From CAMPJU01 sp036675265 (lineage in GTDB: Bacteria; Pseudomonadota; Gammaproteobacteria; Xanthomonadales; Xanthomonadaceae), in contig JAKFFJ010000048.1 of the NCBI GenBank assembly GCA_036675265.1, positions 1 through 28,887 of the forward strand: 28,887 bases of DNA, read 5' to 3'. The notes beneath the pieces are model-generated. The model was not told the DNA's origin. It made no database searches and was given only the letters and a program-made list of their open reading frames with translations. The translations under genes were made by a program, and so were the position numbers. Shown in pieces: positions 1 through 8,357 of the stretch. Numbering within the stretch: the stretch's first letter is position 1; every line of letters begins with the position of its first letter.

Positions 1-80
1 GGAAAGCAGCCGGCACAGGACATGGCAGCAACGAGTGACCCCAAGCTGCTTGTTTTATCCAGTACGCGTGTGACACTCAT
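1..80 (-). CDS. MerC-like mercury transporter, partial (first integron cassette gene)
   Basis: Reading the minus strand from an ATG at 80-78 gives 26 codons that run off the window edge. The product begins MSVTRVLDKTSSLGSLVAAM and continues SCAGCF, with a probable P next. MerC-family inner-membrane mercury transporters begin the same way, with a D-K-T segment, a hydrophobic stretch and a C-x-x-C-F-P metal-binding motif in the first transmembrane helix. A ribosome binding site AAGGA lies about 7 bases before the ATG. The gene lies just beyond the attI core (118-124) and is read away from the integrase, exactly as a first cassette gene should be. The stretch is visibly less GC-rich than the rest of the window. 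Family assignment rests on the N-terminus only. Other MerC-domain membrane proteins of unknown substrate are possible. Confidence 0.68.
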   Translation of the reverse strand, partial: MSVTRVLDKTSSLGSLVAAMSCAGCF

Positions 81-117
81 GCTCTTTCCTTGCATTTAGC
101 GGAATTGTTTCTGCGGC

Positions 118-124
118 ACCTAAC
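118..124 (-). other. attI core recombination site (GTTRRRY)
   Basis: The minus strand reads GTTAGGT here, a match to the integron core consensus GTTRRRY. It lies upstream of intI and points away from it, so cassettes would be inserted to the left. Recombination would occur between the G and the first T. A full attI also contains integrase-binding sites on the intI side, which would fall within about 125-190, but their extent cannot be set by eye. Confidence 0.7.
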
Positions 125-131
125 AACCAGT

Positions 132-253
132 CGATCCCGAAACGGGATATAGCCCGGAGTCTGGGCCGCGGAGTCGGCGCGGGTCAAATGCCCTAAATCC
201 CACACCCCGCCACGCCTTGCGCCGATGGTGTGTCTGCTCCGATTTCGGGATCG
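132..253. repeat. 11-bp inverted repeat pair plus palindrome between attI and intI
   Basis: CGATCCCGAAA at 132-142 is matched exactly by its reverse complement TTTCGGGATCG at 243-253. The left copy is also half of a short palindrome, ATCCCG-AAA-CGGGAT, at 134-148. The core word CGGGAT/ATCCCG therefore occurs three times in the leader of intI. The placement between the attI core and the integrase ribosome binding site suits an operator or integrase accessory-binding sites, but no known consensus was recognised. Confidence 0.45.
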
Positions 254-284
254 TGACCGGATTGGAGGGCAGGGAGGCCCTGTC

Positions 285-1292
285 ATGGCGTATGAGGGTG
301 CAGGGACCCCGGTACCGGATGGGGATCAATGGCCGGAGCGGCCGCGGCTGTTGGAGGAAGTTCGAAAGCGATTGCGGCTGAAGCACTACAGCCTGCGGAC
401 GGAGCAGGCGTACCTGTACTGGATTCGCCGGTATATCCGGGCGAGTGGTCGCAGGCACCCGCGTGAACTTGACGGGGCGGCGATCGAGGCGTTCCTGTCG
501 TTGCTGGCGACGCGGGACCATGTGGCGGCAAGTACCCAGAACCAGGCGCTGTCGGCGCTGCTGTTCCTGTACCGGGAGGTGCTCGGCGTCAAGTTGCCAT
601 GGATGGAGGACGTGGTCCGCGCGAAGCGTCCGCGGCGGTTGCCGGTGGTGCTGGCCAAGGGCGAGGTGGCGCGGCTGCTGCGGGAGCTTGCGGGCCGCGA
701 GTGGCTGATGGCCAGCCTGCTCTACGGCAGCGGCCTGCGGCTGATGGAGTGCCTGCGGCTGCGCATCAAGGACGTCGACTTCGCGCGCAACGAAATCACG
801 GTCCGCAGCGGCAAGGGCAACAAGGACCGGAAGACGGTGCTGCCCGGCAGCCTGCGCGAGGCGTTGCTCCGGCAGGTCGACGAAGCGCGCGTGCTCCACG
901 GACGCGACGTCGACGCCGGCTTCGGGGCGGTTTCGCTGCCGAACGCGCTGGCCAGGAAATACCCCAACGCCCCGGTCGAGTTGGCCTGGCAGTTCCTGTT
1001 CCCCGCCGCGCGGCGCGGGGTCGATCCCAGGGATGGCAAGGAAAAGCGCCACCACATCGACGAGAAGGTGCTGCAGCGCGCGGTTGCGGCCGCGGCTCGG
1101 CGGGCGGGCATCGACAAGCCGGTCACGCCGCATGTCCTCCGCCATTCGTTCGCGACGCACCTGCTCGAAGCGGGCCAGGACATTCGCACGGTCCAGGAGC
1201 TGCTCGGCCACAAGGATGTCGCGACGACGCAGATCTACACCCACGTCCTCAATCGCGGCCCGGGCGGCGTGCTGAGTCCCCTGGATCGCTGA
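285..1292 (+). CDS. intI: Integron integrase (tyrosine recombinase IntI)
   Basis: This is the site-specific recombinase that inserts and excises gene cassettes at attI and attC sites. It has an N-terminal SAM-like core-binding domain (about 20-105) and a C-terminal tyrosine recombinase domain. The catalytic set is visible: R152 (GSGLR), K177 (GKGNKDR), H283 and R286 (HVLRHSFATH), H309 (LLGHKD) and nucleophile Y318 (QIYTHV). The insert specific to IntI proteins, with LARKYPNAP followed by WQFLFP (about 222-240), separates it from XerC/D. The ATG at 285 is preferred because AGGGAGG (271-277) sits 7 bases upstream and the 335-residue product has the usual IntI length. An in-frame ATG at 225 lacks such a site and would add 20 atypical residues. 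The gene looks intact. It ends one base before the comEC start. Confidence 0.93.
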   Translation: MAYEGAGTPVPDGDQWPERPRLLEEVRKRLRLKHYSLRTEQAYLYWIRRYIRASGRRHPRELDGAAIEAFLSLLATRDHVAASTQNQALSALLFLYREVLGVKLPWMEDVVRAKRPRRLPVVLAKGEVARLLRELAGREWLMASLLYGSGLRLMECLRLRIKDVDFARNEITVRSGKGNKDRKTVLPGSLREALLRQVDEARVLHGRDVDAGFGAVSLPNALARKYPNAPVELAWQFLFPAARRGVDPRDGKEKRHHIDEKVLQRAVAAAARRAGIDKPVTPHVLRHSFATHLLEAGQDIRTVQELLGHKDVATTQIYTHVLNRGPGGVLSPLDR

Positions 1293-1293
1293 G

Positions 1294-3636
1294 GTGGCGG
1301 TCGATGAGACTGGAGCCCTCGCACCGTTCGGCCCGGCGGTTGCCACGGCGCTGGTCGCGGGCCTCCTTGCCTGCCTGCAATTGCCCGAACTGCCGCCCTG
1401 GCCGGTGCTGGCGTTCGCGTTGGCGCTGGGGCTGCGTGGCTGGATCCATGGAAGGCGCACGGGGCGCCTGCTCGGGGTCGCCCTGCTTGGCATCGGCCTG
1501 TGCGGCCTGCACGGGGCGCGCACGCTCGAACGACAACTGCCGCCACGGTTCGAACGCGCCGATGTCGCCATCACCGGCACCGTCGTCGACCTCCCGCGCC
1601 ATGAGCCGGATCGCACCGCCTTCCGCTTCCGCGTCGACAGGGACGACGGCATCCCCGTGCACCTGCGCGACCGCCTGCTCCAGCTGGCCTGGTACGACGA
1701 GCGCGGCGCCGGGCCGGATCCCGCGCGCCAGCGCATCGAACCCGGCAGCCGGTGGCGTGTCGAAGCCCGCCTGCGCGCGCCACGCGGCCTGCGCAACCCG
1801 GGCGGGACGGACAGCGAGAAGCAGGCCCTGGCGTATCGCATCAGCGCCGACGGCTATCTGCGGAACACGGAGACCGCCCGGCGCCTGGCGCCACCGGCCG
1901 GCATCGACGCCTGGCGCGCCCGCACCTCCGCCCGCATCGCCGCGACGGTCCCGCACGAGGCCGCGCGCTTCGTGCGTGCCCTCGCGCTCGGCGACACGCG
2001 GGCACTGGACCTGCACGACTGGGAGGTCCTGCGCAGCAACGGGCTCACCCACCTCATCGCGATTTCCGGCTTCCACGTCGGCCTGGTCGCCGGCTTCTTC
2101 GCATTGCTCACGGCCGGCCTGTGGCGCTTGTTGCCGGCGCTCGGACGCCGCTTTCCCCGCCAGCATGCAGCGGGCGTGGCGGCCCTGCTCGGTGCGGCGG
2201 GTTACGCGGCGGTCGCCGGCTTCGCGCTGCCGACCGTGCGTACCGCGCTGATGATCGGGGTGATCGTCGCGGCCCGGTTGGCGCGGCGCGGGCACGGGAT
2301 GGCCGATGCGCTGGGGCTCGCGGCGATCGCGGTCGGGCTGGTCGATCCGTTGGCGCTGCTGACACCGGGCTTCTGGCTCAGCTTCGGCGGCGTCGCCTGG
2401 CTGCTGTGGTGCCTGCCGCCGGGGAGCGAGCGCAACCCGTTGCACGGGCTGGCCAGTGCGCAGGCGGTGGCGACGCTCGGGTTGCTGCCGTTGACGGTGG
2501 TGCTGTTCGGGCAGGCGTCGTTGTCGGGACCGCTCGCGAACCTGGTGGCCGTGCCCTGGTGGAGCCTGGTGGTGGTGCCGCTGGCGCTGTTCGGAACGGG
2601 CCTGGAATCGCTGCATCCGGGCGCGGGCGCCTGGGCGTGGCACTGGGCGGCGACGGCGTTCGGATGGAGCTGGCCGGGCTTCACGTGGCTGCACGACAGC
2701 GGCCTGGCGTTGTGGTGGCTGCCGGAGCCGCGCTGGTATGCGTTGCCGCTCGCGCTGGGCGCCGCTTTCTGGATCCTGTTGCCGCGTGGCGTGCCCGGCA
2801 AGCCGTTCGCGCTGCTGCTGTGGCTTCCGCTGCTCTGGCCGTCGCGCCAGGCGCCGGGGCACGGGGAGGTCGAGCTCACCCTGCTCGACGTGGGGCAGGG
2901 GCTCTCCGTCGTCGTCCGCACCGCGCGCCATGCGTTGCTCTACGACATGGGCCCCGCGATGCCTGGCGGGTTCGACGCCGGTGCGCGCGTGGTGGTGCCC
3001 GCGCTGCACGCGATCGGAGTGCGCAGCCTCGACGCGGCGGTCGTCAGTCACGGCGACAACGACCACGCCGGCGGCTGGCCGTCGGTGCGCGCGGCGTTCC
3101 CGGCGCCGGCGTACGCACCGGAAGGCTCCCCGGTGCCGGGCGAGTTGGACTGTGTCGCCGGCCACGCATGGGAGTGGGATGGCGTGGGCTTCCGCTTCCT
3201 GCACCCGACGCCGTTCTTTCCTTACCTCGGCAACGAGGCGAGTTGCGTGCTGCGGATCGAGTCGCCCCACGGCGCGGCGCTGCTCACCGGGGACATCGGC
3301 GACATCGTCGAGCGCAGGATCCTGCGCGCGGATCCCGACGCCGTCCGCGCGGACGTGGTGCAGGTCGCGCACCACGGCAGCAGGCACTCGTCCGACTGGG
3401 ATTTCGTGCATGGCACCGGCGCATCCCATGCCCTGGTCGCGGCCGGCGCGGACAGCCGCTTCAACCATCCGCACCCGCTCATCGTCGAGCGCTGGGGCGG
3501 GGCGGGCGCGCGCCTCTCCAATACCGCCGACGCCGGGGCGCTCCGCGTCCGGATCGAGCGCCGGGGCATCCGGGTCCATGGACGGCGCGACACCGATCGC
3601 CGATTGTGGGACGCCGTCCGCCGACGGACGCCCTGA
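1294..3636 (+). CDS. comEC: DNA internalization-related competence protein ComEC/Rec2
   Basis: This is an inner-membrane channel that moves single-stranded DNA into the cytoplasm during natural transformation. Its 780 residues are typical of full-length ComEC. The N-terminal third has hydrophobic helices and a soluble DUF4131-like part. The Competence domain contains the family signature HLIAISGFHVGL (about 253-264), followed by many membrane segments. From about residue 530 there is a metallo-beta-lactamase domain with LLDVGQG, SHGDNDHAGG (metal ligands, about 585-594) and VAHHGSRHSS (about 691-700). The GTG at 1294 is the first standard start after an in-frame stop at 1273-1275, and no in-frame ATG lies nearby downstream. 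It is one base from the intI stop, so transcription or translation may be coupled to the integrase. It heads the envelope gene run exbB-exbD-msbA. Confidence 0.95.
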   Translation: MAVDETGALAPFGPAVATALVAGLLACLQLPELPPWPVLAFALALGLRGWIHGRRTGRLLGVALLGIGLCGLHGARTLERQLPPRFERADVAITGTVVDLPRHEPDRTAFRFRVDRDDGIPVHLRDRLLQLAWYDERGAGPDPARQRIEPGSRWRVEARLRAPRGLRNPGGTDSEKQALAYRISADGYLRNTETARRLAPPAGIDAWRARTSARIAATVPHEAARFVRALALGDTRALDLHDWEVLRSNGLTHLIAISGFHVGLVAGFFALLTAGLWRLLPALGRRFPRQHAAGVAALLGAAGYAAVAGFALPTVRTALMIGVIVAARLARRGHGMADALGLAAIAVGLVDPLALLTPGFWLSFGGVAWLLWCLPPGSERNPLHGLASAQAVATLGLLPLTVVLFGQASLSGPLANLVAVPWWSLVVVPLALFGTGLESLHPGAGAWAWHWAATAFGWSWPGFTWLHDSGLALWWLPEPRWYALPLALGAAFWILLPRGVPGKPFALLLWLPLLWPSRQAPGHGEVELTLLDVGQGLSVVVRTARHALLYDMGPAMPGGFDAGARVVVPALHAIGVRSLDAAVVSHGDNDHAGGWPSVRAAFPAPAYAPEGSPVPGELDCVAGHAWEWDGVGFRFLHPTPFFPYLGNEASCVLRIESPHGAALLTGDIGDIVERRILRADPDAVRADVVQVAHHGSRHSSDWDFVHGTGASHALVAAGADSRFNHPHPLIVERWGGAGARLSNTADAGALRVRIERRGIRVHGRRDTDRRLWDAVRRRTP

Positions 3637-3700
3637 GGCCCTGCAGCGCTGGGCTATCCTGTCCGTCGTCGTGTGCGGGCCCCCGGGCCGGAGGTAGAGC

Positions 3701-4351
3701 GTGCTGGAACTGGTCCTGGCGGGCGGGTGGCCGATGATCCCGTTGCTGCTGCTGTCCGCCCTGGCGCTGGCGATCATCGTCGAGCGCTTCTGGTCGCTGC
3801 GGCGCAGGACCGTGCTGCCACCGGGGCTGGGCGAGGAAGTCCGCGCCTGGGCCGCGCATGGCCGGCTCGACCCCAACCACATCCAGTCGCTGCGCCGGAC
3901 CTCGCCCCTGGGCGAACTGCTCGCCGCCGCGCTCGATGTCCGCCACCGCCCGCGCGAGCAGGTCCGCGAGCGGGTCGAGGACGTCGGCCGCCACCTGGTC
4001 CACCGCATGGAGCGCTACCTGAACGCGCTCGGCACCATCGCCGCGGCGGGCCCGCTGCTGGGGCTGTTCGGCACGGTGGTCGGCATGATCCAGATGTTCC
4101 TCGGCATCCTCGACCACGGCGTCGGCGACGTGAACCAGCTCGCCGGCGGCATCGGCAAGGCGCTGGTGTGTACCGCCACCGGCATGATCGTGGCGATCCC
4201 GGCGCTGGCGTTCCACCGCTACTTCCGCGCGCGCATCGGGACGTACATCGTGGACATGGAGCACGAGGCGATCGCGTTGATGGACGTGCTCGATCCGCGC
4301 GGCGACCTGCGGCCGGCGACCGCCGGCCTGGCCCCCGAAGCCGACGCCTGA
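3701..4351 (+). CDS. exbB: MotA/TolQ/ExbB proton channel family protein
   Basis: This is an inner-membrane subunit of a proton-driven energy-transducing complex, working with the ExbD-like protein encoded next. Its 216 residues show three hydrophobic segments at about 5-27, 108-135 and 155-175. The second contains the family signature GPLLGLFGTVVGM. The GTG start at 3701 is chosen because a GGAGGTAG ribosome binding site lies at 3690-3697. It begins 64 bases after comEC. An exbB-exbD pair directly before msbA-lpxK is a recurrent arrangement in gammaproteobacteria. The partner TonB-like protein is not in this operon, although a TonB-type gene lies 17 kb away at 20676-21377. The specific transport task is not evident from sequence. 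Confidence 0.92.
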   Translation: MLELVLAGGWPMIPLLLLSALALAIIVERFWSLRRRTVLPPGLGEEVRAWAAHGRLDPNHIQSLRRTSPLGELLAAALDVRHRPREQVRERVEDVGRHLVHRMERYLNALGTIAAAGPLLGLFGTVVGMIQMFLGILDHGVGDVNQLAGGIGKALVCTATGMIVAIPALAFHRYFRARIGTYIVDMEHEAIALMDVLDPRGDLRPATAGLAPEADA

Positions 4352-4362
4352 CCCGCCGCCGC

Positions 4363-4779
4363 ATGCGCATCCGCGACCACCGCGCGTTCGACGAGCCGGA
4401 CATCAACCTCGTCCCGCTCATCGACGTCATCCTGGTGCTGATCATCTTCTTCGTGGTCACCACCACGTTCGACGCGCGCTCGATGCTCAAGCTCGAGCTG
4501 CCGCAGGCCACGGGCGAGCCGGCGACGTCCGACACGCGCGCGCTGGTGGTGCTGGTCAACGCCGACGGCCGCTACTTCGTCCAGGACCGCGAGGTGCTGC
4601 GCACCGACATCGATTCGTTGCGCAGCGTCATCGGGGAAGTCGCGGGCGAGGACCGCGAGCGCCCGGTGCTGCTGCGCGCCGACGCGCGCACGCCGCACCA
4701 GGCCGTGGTGACCGCGCTGGACGCCGTGGGCCAGCTCGGCTTCACCCACGTGTCCATCGCCACCGCGCCGACCGAATGA
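4363..4779 (+). CDS. exbD: ExbD/TolR family biopolymer transport protein
   Basis: Partner of the preceding ExbB-like protein. It has a single N-terminal transmembrane helix (about 18-38) beginning with the conserved NLVPLIDVILVL segment, whose aspartate takes part in proton conduction in the family. A periplasmic domain follows. Its 138 residues match the family. It starts 11 bases after exbB, and its stop overlaps the msbA start as ATGA (4776-4779), which indicates translational coupling with the lipid A flippase gene. Confidence 0.92.
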   Translation: MRIRDHRAFDEPDINLVPLIDVILVLIIFFVVTTTFDARSMLKLELPQATGEPATSDTRALVVLVNADGRYFVQDREVLRTDIDSLRSVIGEVAGEDRERPVLLRADARTPHQAVVTALDAVGQLGFTHVSIATAPTE

Positions 4780-6515
4780 GCGCCCAGACCCCCGCCTGGC
4801 CGATCTACCGGCGCCTGCTCGGCCACGCCATGCGCTACTGGCCGCTGCTGGCGATCGCCACGGTCGGCATGGTCGTGGAAGGGCTGGCGGGCGGTTACTT
4901 CATCAAGTTGATGGAGCCGCTGGTCAACCAGGGGTTCGTCGACCCGGACCCCACGCAGGCGACCCGCCTGCCGCTCATCATCGTCGCCCTGTTCCTGCTG
5001 CGCGGCGTAGCGACTTTCGTGACCGACTACGGCATGGCGCGCGCCGGCCGCAGCGTGGTGCGCGACCTGCGCGAGCGCATCCTCGACAAGTACCTGCGCC
5101 TGCCCAGCAGCCGGTTCGACACCGAGTCGGTGCCCGGCATGGTCAGCCGCCTGAACTTCGACACCGAGCAGGTGACCCAGGCCAGCGCGAATGCGCTGAA
5201 GATCATGGTCACCGACACCATCGTGGTGGTCTTCCTGCTGGGCGTGATGCTGTCCACGTCGGTCAAGGTGACCGTCGCCATGCTGGTGATCACGCCGCTG
5301 ATCGGCCTGATCGTCTGGTACGTGGGCCGGCGCTACCGCCGCATCAGCACCAGCGTGCAGGACGGCATGGCCGAGATGGCCCAGGCCGCGGAGCAGTCGC
5401 TGGCCGCGCAGCAGGACGTCAAGGTGCATGGCGCGCAGGCGTTCGAGGGCGCGCGCTATGCGCGGATCGCCAACCGCATCCTGCGCCTCAACCTGAAGAT
5501 CGACGCGACCAAGGCGTCGGCCTCGTCCCTGGTGCAGATGCTAGCCGCGTTCGCGCTCGCGGCGATCGTCTGGATCGCCGCGCGCGAGGCCCTGGCCGGG
5601 CGGCTGAACGCCGGCGAGTTCGTCGCCCTGATGACCGCGATGATGGGCATCATCCCGTCGCTGCGGCGGATCACCGGTATCCAGAGTTCGGTCTCGCGCG
5701 GCGTGGCCGCGGCGGAACGGATCTTCGCCGTGCTCGACAGCGGCGAGGAGGCCGACACCGGACGCGTCGGGCTCGACCGTGCGCGCGGCGAGCTCGTGTT
5801 CGACCACGTCTCGCTGCAGTACCAGGGCAAGGACGCGCCCGCGCTGCGCGACATCAGCTTCGTCGCGAAACCGGGCACGGTGACCGCCATCGTCGGCCGG
5901 TCCGGCAGCGGCAAGACCAGCCTGGCGCGCCTGGTGCCGCGCTTCTACGAACCCGACACGGGCACCATCACCCTCGACGGCGTGCCGCTGCGCGACTACC
6001 GGCTGGCGGACCTGCGCCGCCAGGTCGCGCTGGTCGGCCAGCGGGTGATGCTGTTCGACGACACGGTGGCGGCCAACATCGCCTATGCGATGGACGCCGA
6101 CCCGGGGCTCCTGCGCAAGGCGGCCGAAGCCGCCAACGCCTGGGAGTTCATCGTCGGGCTGCCGCAGGGCCTGGACACGCCCATCGGCGAGAACGGCGCG
6201 CTGTTGTCGGGCGGGCAGCGCCAGCGCCTGGCCATCGCCCGCGCGATCCTGCGCGATGCGCCGGTCCTGATCCTCGACGAGGCCACCGCCGCGCTCGACA
6301 ACGAGTCCGAGCGCCTGGTGCAGGACGCCCTGTCGCACCTGATGCCCGACCGCACCACGCTGGTGATCGCCCACCGCCTCTCGACCATCGAGCATGCCGA
6401 CCAGGTGCTGGTCCTGGAGCAGGGCGAACTGGTGGAGCAGGGGACGCACGCCGAATTGCTGGCGCGTGGCGGGTTGTACAGCCGCCTGCACCAGATGCAG
6501 TTCCGCGACGCATGA
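4776..6515 (+). CDS. msbA: Lipid A export ATP-binding/permease protein MsbA
   Basis: This is a homodimeric ABC flippase moving lipid A-core across the inner membrane. Its 579 residues comprise an N-terminal six-helix ABC exporter domain (about 15-320) and a C-terminal nucleotide-binding domain. Walker A GRSGSGKTS lies at about 373-381, the ABC signature LSGGQRQR at about 477-484, Walker B VLILDEA at about 497-503, and the H-loop in VIAHRLST. Length and order match MsbA. Its place between exbD and lpxK supports MsbA over other exporters. The ATG overlaps the exbD stop. Confidence 0.95.
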   Translation: MSAQTPAWPIYRRLLGHAMRYWPLLAIATVGMVVEGLAGGYFIKLMEPLVNQGFVDPDPTQATRLPLIIVALFLLRGVATFVTDYGMARAGRSVVRDLRERILDKYLRLPSSRFDTESVPGMVSRLNFDTEQVTQASANALKIMVTDTIVVVFLLGVMLSTSVKVTVAMLVITPLIGLIVWYVGRRYRRISTSVQDGMAEMAQAAEQSLAAQQDVKVHGAQAFEGARYARIANRILRLNLKIDATKASASSLVQMLAAFALAAIVWIAAREALAGRLNAGEFVALMTAMMGIIPSLRRITGIQSSVSRGVAAAERIFAVLDSGEEADTGRVGLDRARGELVFDHVSLQYQGKDAPALRDISFVAKPGTVTAIVGRSGSGKTSLARLVPRFYEPDTGTITLDGVPLRDYRLADLRRQVALVGQRVMLFDDTVAANIAYAMDADPGLLRKAAEAANAWEFIVGLPQGLDTPIGENGALLSGGQRQRLAIARAILRDAPVLILDEATAALDNESERLVQDALSHLMPDRTTLVIAHRLSTIEHADQVLVLEQGELVEQGTHAELLARGGLYSRLHQMQFRDA

Positions 6516-6525
6516 GGCGGGAGGC

Positions 6526-7536
6526 ATGAGGCGCCGTGGCGTCCATCCGCCCGCGCACTGGTACGGCGATGCGCCGGTGCCGATGCATGCCGGCGTGCTG
6601 GCCGTGCTCTACGGCGCGCTGGCCGCGTTGCGCCGCTGGCTGTATCGCCGTGGCGTGCTGCGCGCGCATCGCGTCGGGGCGCCGGTCGTGGTGGTCGGCA
6701 ACATCACCGCCGGCGGCACCGGCAAGACGCCCTTCGCGATCGCACTGGTGAGGCGCCTGCGCATGGCCGGGTACAAGCCCGGCGTGGCCAGCCGCGGCTA
6801 CGGCCGCAAGGACGAGCGCACGCCGCGCTGGGTGCACGCCGGCGACGATGCAGCGCTGGTGGGCGACGAACCGTTGCTGGTCGCGCGCCAGACCGGGGCG
6901 AAGGTGCGCGTGGACAGGGACCGCGTCGCGGCTGCGCGCGCACTGGTCGAGGCCGGCTGCGACGTGGTGGTCTGCGACGACGGCCTGCAGCATTACCGGC
7001 TGGCGCGCGACGTGGAGGTCGAGGTGGTCGACGGCCGCCGCCGCTACGGCAACGGCCGGCTGCTCCCGGCGGGTCCGTTGCGCGAGCCGCCCGCGCGCGG
7101 CAAGGCCTGCGACTTCCGCGTGGTCAACCTGGCCGGCGGCGAGACCGCGGCATCGACCCATCCGGCGGCGCCAGGATTCGGCGAATGGCCGATGCGGCTG
7201 CGCGCCGGCGATGCGCGCCCGTTGCTGGGCGGGCGCGCCAAGCCGCTGTCGGCCTTCGCCGGCGAGCGCGTCCACGCCGTCGCCGGCATCGGCCACCCGC
7301 AGCGGTTCTTCACCATGTTGCGCGAGGCCGGCATCGCGGTGGTGCCGCATGCGTTCCCGGACCACCACGCCTATGAGGAAGAAGACTTCCGCTTCGGCAG
7401 CGACCTGCCGGTGCTGATGACCGAGAAGGACGCGGTGAAATGCCAGGACCTCGCCGGCGAACGCTTCCATGCCGTCCCGGTGGAAGCCGAACTGCCCGAA
7501 GCCCTTTGGATCGCCTTGCTCGACCGGCTAACCTGA
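6526..7536 (+). CDS. lpxK: Tetraacyldisaccharide 4'-kinase LpxK
   Basis: Phosphorylates the 4' position of the lipid A disaccharide precursor at the inner membrane. Its 336 residues match the family. The N-terminus WYGDAP followed by a hydrophobic helix (about 20-40) is typical. The P-loop GNITAGGTGKTP is at about 59-70, and DDGLQHYRLARDVE is the conserved catalytic-region motif. The ATG at 6526 follows GGCGGGAGG, ten bases after the msbA stop. A longer in-frame ORF beginning inside msbA was not used because it lacks family-like residues. The small Trm112-type gene often found between lpxK and kdsB in relatives is absent here, and only 5 bases separate lpxK from kdsB. Confidence 0.95.
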   Translation: MRRRGVHPPAHWYGDAPVPMHAGVLAVLYGALAALRRWLYRRGVLRAHRVGAPVVVVGNITAGGTGKTPFAIALVRRLRMAGYKPGVASRGYGRKDERTPRWVHAGDDAALVGDEPLLVARQTGAKVRVDRDRVAAARALVEAGCDVVVCDDGLQHYRLARDVEVEVVDGRRRYGNGRLLPAGPLREPPARGKACDFRVVNLAGGETAASTHPAAPGFGEWPMRLRAGDARPLLGGRAKPLSAFAGERVHAVAGIGHPQRFFTMLREAGIAVVPHAFPDHHAYEEEDFRFGSDLPVLMTEKDAVKCQDLAGERFHAVPVEAELPEALWIALLDRLT

Positions 7537-7541
7537 GCGCC

Positions 7542-8357
7542 ATGCCAACCGAATTCATCGTCGCCATCCCCGCGCGTTACGGCGCGTCCCGGTTGCCGGG
7601 CAAGCCGTTGCGACTGCTGGCGGGCGAGCCCCTGGTGCTGCACGTCGCGCGTCGCGCGCTGGCGGCCGGTGCGGGCGAAGCCTGGGTGGCGACCGACGAC
7701 CAGCGCATCGCCGACGCGCTGGCAGGCAGCGGCGTCCGGGTCGCGATGACCGCTACCACCCACGCCTCCGGCACCGACCGCCTGGCCGAGTGCGCAGGCA
7801 TCGCCGGCTGGGGCGACGACGCCATCGTCGTCAACCTGCAGGGCGACGAGCCGTTCGCGCCGGCCGCGGGCATCCGCGCGGTGGCCGAAACGCTGGCGGC
7901 GAGCGGTGCGGACATGGCGACGCTGGCCGCGCCGATCGACGACGCGGAAACCCTCTTCGACCCCAACGCCGTGAAGCTGGTGCGCGACGCCGACGGCTTC
8001 GCCCTCTACTTCAGCCGCGCCCCCATCCCCTGGCACCGCGACGCCTTCGCGCCGACGTTGTGGGAGCCGGCGCGCCGGGGAACGAGTGCCGGCGATCCCC
8101 TGGTCCACCTTCCCGAAGGCGACACCGCCTGCCTCCGCCACATCGGCATCTACGCCTACCGCGTCGGCTTCCTGCGTCGCTTCGCGGCGATGCCGCCCGG
8201 CCGGCTCGAACGCCTGGAGGCGCTGGAGCAGTTGCGCGCGCTCGAGGCCGGCATCCGCATCGCCGTCGCGCTCACGCCCGAACCGTTCCCGCCGGGTGTC
8301 GATACCCCGGAAGACCTGGGCCGCGCCGAGGCCCGCATCGCGGCCGGCCATGGCTGA
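7542..8357 (+). CDS. kdsB: 3-deoxy-manno-octulosonate cytidylyltransferase (CMP-Kdo synthetase)
   Basis: Activates Kdo as CMP-Kdo for transfer onto lipid A. The N-terminal nucleotide-binding motif IPARYGASRLPGKPL (about 9-23) and NLQGDEPF (about 98-105) are diagnostic. The C-terminus has the usual GVDTPEDL segment. At 271 residues it is slightly longer than the common 250. The extra residues appear around LWEPARRGTSAGDPLVHLPEGD in the middle of the protein. The start ATG is 5 bases after lpxK. The 3' end overlaps the phosphatase gene by 8 bases. Confidence 0.95.
   Translation: MPTEFIVAIPARYGASRLPGKPLRLLAGEPLVLHVARRALAAGAGEAWVATDDQRIADALAGSGVRVAMTATTHASGTDRLAECAGIAGWGDDAIVVNLQGDEPFAPAAGIRAVAETLAASGADMATLAAPIDDAETLFDPNAVKLVRDADGFALYFSRAPIPWHRDAFAPTLWEPARRGTSAGDPLVHLPEGDTACLRHIGIYAYRVGFLRRFAAMPPGRLERLEALEQLRALEAGIRIAVALTPEPFPPGVDTPEDLGRAEARIAAGHG

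Noticed and set aside
225..284. Upstream ATG at 225 as the intI start
   Set aside because: It lacks a ribosome binding site, adds residues unlike IntI, and would put the right arm of the leader inverted repeat into coding sequence. AGGGAGG before the ATG at 285 decides the start.
125..284. LexA (SOS) box controlling intI
   Set aside because: Neither the CTGT-N8-ACAG form nor the xanthomonad TTAGTA-type form was found in the leader.
120..1841. 573-residue minus-strand reading frame opposite intI and comEC
   Set aside because: It is an Arg/Pro/Ala-rich shadow of high-GC coding sequence. intI and comEC have clear family motifs on the plus strand.
1249..4008. 919-residue minus-strand reading frame opposite comEC and exbB
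   Set aside because: Low-complexity composition typical of antisense frames in GC-rich DNA, with no domain. It overlaps well-supported genes.
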